From the NCBI GenBank assembly GCA_002762865.1, contig PCYE01000025.1, positions 1-42,897 on the forward strand: 42,897 bases of DNA, read 5' to 3'. The notes beneath the pieces were generated by a model, which saw only the letters and a list, made by a program, of their open reading frames with translations, was not told the origin of the DNA and did no database searches. The DNA comes from Candidatus Woesearchaeota archaeon CG10_big_fil_rev_8_21_14_0_10_33_12 (GTDB taxonomy: Archaea; Nanobdellota; Nanobdellia; Woesearchaeales; CG1-02-33-12). This document shows positions 40,715 through 42,897 of the stretch, piece after piece. How positions within the stretch are numbered: position 1 is the first letter of the stretch; every line of letters begins with the position of its first letter. The position numbers and the translations under genes are program-made.

Positions 40715-42895
40715 ATGGAACAAAATCCAAAAACATTAAATGAAATGCTAACTAATAGTGTTAGTTCATATGGTGGCAGGACTGCTTTTAAGGTAAAAAA
40801 AGACAATATATTTGAACCAATATCTTATGAAGAATTCTATAACAAAATTAAAAGTTTTGGAACTGGTTTACTGGCTGTTGGAATAAAGAAATCTGACCAT
40901 ATAGGCATTATAAGTGATAATCGACTTGAATGGATAGTATCCAGCCTGGCTATTAATGGCCTCAGAGCTGTAGATATTCCACTGCCAGGAAGCACTGGAT
41001 ATGAGGATGTCTCTTTCAAGCTTAATCACTCAGATTCAAAAGCTGTTATATTTGAGGGAGAAAAACAATTATCTGAGTTTTATAACGTAAAAAAAGATTT
41101 GCCTGAAATAAAAAATATAATATTGTTTGATAAGGTTAATATGTTTGCAAAAAAAGGAGAGCATATTCCTGAATGGGCAAACCAGTCTGATTTTGAAGAA
41201 AATAAAAAAATAAATAAGGAGTTCTATTCAAAAGTTAAATCATTGATAAATAACAGAAATAAAAATATTATTTTATCACCCGATGCAAAAAAATATCTAG
41301 AAAAATATCTAGATGAAAACACCGAAAATCTTCTAAAGAAGAATAATGAAAAAACTGGCAGCTCTGTGAAAGAAAACATATTGAAAAGAGCAATAGTAGT
41401 AGACAAGAAGTATAATAAAGAACATTCCCACTCAATTTTTTCTTTCGATGAAATAACTAAGAAGGGTAAGAATTTATTAAATAAAGGAAATACATTATTT
41501 GCAGATATATCAAAAAGTGCAGAGCCAGATGATTTGATTACAATAATCTACACTTCTGGAACAACCGGAAATCCAAAAGGTGTTATGCTTACTAACAAAA
41601 ACTTTATGCATAATATAAAGAATGCCCCACCGGCGATAGGAATAAATAAAGAAGATAATTTATTATCAGTTCTGCCATCCTGGCATATCTACGAAAGAAT
41701 AGTAGAATATTGTACAATAAGTGTTGGAGCCTCAACTGCTTACAGTAAACCCTTTAAACAGATTCTTCTGCCAGATCTTAAAGCAGAAAAACCCACGCTT
41801 ATGTGTAGTGTACCAAGAATATGGGAAAGCCTGCATAAGGGAATTAAGGATAATGTTAACAAAAGCAGCTCTATTAAAAGATTTATGTTTAACATGGCTA
41901 TTAATGTAGGGGAAGAATACAAGGAAGCTGAAAGGATATTAGATAATAAGAATCCTTTGTTTGATAGATTAAACTATACACCTGAAGAACTGGAACAAGC
42001 CAGAAGAACGGTTAAAAGATTAGGCTGGAAATATAAACTGGCTGATAAATTGGTCTTTAAAAAGATAAGAGAAGTAACTGGAGGAAACCTAAGGTTTGCT
42101 ATCAGTGCTGGGGGAGCACTTACTGAATCCACAGACATATTTTTTAATACAATTGGGATAAGAGTCTGTGAGGGGTATGGATTAACTGAAACATCCCCTG
42201 TTCTTACTGGCAGAACAGAAAAGGAAGACATTATATTTACAGTAGGAGCACCAATACCTGGTGTAAAAATAAAGATAGTGGATAAAGATAATTATAGTAT
42301 GGAATTGCCTAATGGTAAGGTAGGTATTGTACTGACTAAGGGAGAGATGGTTATGAAAGGCTACTACAAAAACCCGGAAAAAACAGATGAAGTTATTAAA
42401 GATGGATGGTTTAATACAGGGGACTTAGGCAAGAAAACTTATAATGGAAAATATCTTAAGTTAGTTGGAAGAATAAAGGATACTATAGTCTTAAGAGGAG
42501 GAGAAAATATTGAACCATTGGTTCTTGAAGACAAGCTAAATGAAAGCAATTACATTCATCAGGTTATTGTTGTTGGGCAGGACAAATCGCGTTTAGGGGC
42601 ATTAATAGTTCCTGATAAAGAAAAATTAAAAGAATATGCCAAAAATAATAATATTGAATACAAAAATATTGAAGAGTTAATACAAAGTAAAGAGATAATA
42701 TCCTTATTTCAAGAAGAACAGAAAAGACTGGTTTCAAAAGAGCGTGGATTTAAGCCGTATGAATCAGTGATGGGTGTTAGTCTGCTTCCCAAGGAATTCA
42801 CTATTGAAGCAGGGGATTTAACTGAAACCCTGAAAATGAAAAGATTTGAGATACATAAAAAATATAAACAAGATATAGACAGGATATGTGGATAA
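40715..42895 (+). CDS. Long-chain acyl-CoA synthetase (AMP-forming)
   Basis: A 726-residue adenylate-forming enzyme. IIYTSGTTGNPKGVMLTNKNF is the AMP-binding P-loop, CEGYGLTETSPVLTGR is the adenine-binding motif, GWFNTGDLGKKT and LVGRIKDTIVLRGGENIEP are the hinge motifs. The N-terminal and C-terminal domains are complete, and the TAA lies 2 nt from the window end. The length and an insertion of about 110 residues before the P-loop place it with the long-chain fatty-acid type. In an archaeon with ether lipids its role could be degradation or modification of fatty acids acquired from outside. A TATA-like CTATAAAAC (about 40691-40700) lies roughly 20 nt upstream. Confidence 0.92.
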   Translation: MEQNPKTLNEMLTNSVSSYGGRTAFKVKKDNIFEPISYEEFYNKIKSFGTGLLAVGIKKSDHIGIISDNRLEWIVSSLAINGLRAVDIPLPGSTGYEDVSFKLNHSDSKAVIFEGEKQLSEFYNVKKDLPEIKNIILFDKVNMFAKKGEHIPEWANQSDFEENKKINKEFYSKVKSLINNRNKNIILSPDAKKYLEKYLDENTENLLKKNNEKTGSSVKENILKRAIVVDKKYNKEHSHSIFSFDEITKKGKNLLNKGNTLFADISKSAEPDDLITIIYTSGTTGNPKGVMLTNKNFMHNIKNAPPAIGINKEDNLLSVLPSWHIYERIVEYCTISVGASTAYSKPFKQILLPDLKAEKPTLMCSVPRIWESLHKGIKDNVNKSSSIKRFMFNMAINVGEEYKEAERILDNKNPLFDRLNYTPEELEQARRTVKRLGWKYKLADKLVFKKIREVTGGNLRFAISAGGALTESTDIFFNTIGIRVCEGYGLTETSPVLTGRTEKEDIIFTVGAPIPGVKIKIVDKDNYSMELPNGKVGIVLTKGEMVMKGYYKNPEKTDEVIKDGWFNTGDLGKKTYNGKYLKLVGRIKDTIVLRGGENIEPLVLEDKLNESNYIHQVIVVGQDKSRLGALIVPDKEKLKEYAKNNNIEYKNIEELIQSKEIISLFQEEQKRLVSKERGFKPYESVMGVSLLPKEFTIEAGDLTETLKMKRFEIHKKYKQDIDRICG

Positions 42896-42897
42896 TC

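Overview
This window comes from an AT-rich archaeal chromosome, most likely a small-genome DPANN-type archaeon related to Woesearchaeota or Pacearchaeota. The archaeal assignment rests on proteins S17e and S3Ae, Alba, Pth2, Dph6, the KEOPS kinase Bud32, and many promoters with a TATA box about 25-30 nt before the start codon (leaderless transcripts). The lineage is an inference. A bacterial-type GyrB is also present.

Layout. 1-3.5 kb is an accessory patch: a small membrane protein, a PIN toxin convergent with a ribbon-helix-helix antitoxin, a RelE-type toxin with its antitoxin, an unknown protein, a TPR protein and tRNA-Arg. 3.6-13.6 kb is mostly housekeeping: a Nudix-like protein, S17e-Alba plus a 38-residue reading frame, a ureohydrolase, Pth2, a tRNA-Lys gene interrupted in both the D-loop and the T-loop, a RimB/RimK-like pair, Dph6, GyrB, a zinc-binding protein, S3Ae, ferredoxin and a branched-chain aminotransferase.

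13.65-24.94 kb looks like an integrated element. Sixteen bases of the 3' end of tRNA-Gln at 24922-24937 recur as a direct repeat at 13649-13664, a typical tRNA attachment-site signature, although no integrase is visible. The element carries two HEPN-like proteins, an HExxH protein, two membrane proteins, a TPR protein, a 2H-phosphoesterase/metallophosphoesterase fusion and three copies of a 51-nt intergenic repeat. Its right part is a compact operon: a 30-residue peptide, a PaaK-type adenylating enzyme, a RaSEA-like radical SAM enzyme, a threonine-synthase-like PLP enzyme and a D-Ala-D-Ala-ligase-like ATP-grasp enzyme, followed by a C39-like cysteine peptidase. This looks like a biosynthetic gene cluster for an unknown, probably amino-acid- or peptide-derived product, and it is the best candidate here for an undescribed system.

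25-42.9 kb returns to chromosomal genes: Bud32, a beta-propeller/KaiC-like pair, a stand-alone NFACT-R protein, a CPA2 antiporter, a YhbY-type RNA-binding protein, a YkgJ-like protein, three tandem paralogues of an unknown family, HisRS, an OBG-type GTPase, a three-gene operon ending in a TIM-barrel protein with a large insertion, a nucleotidyltransferase-fold protein and a long-chain acyl-CoA synthetase. No rRNA, CRISPR array, transposase or origin was seen.
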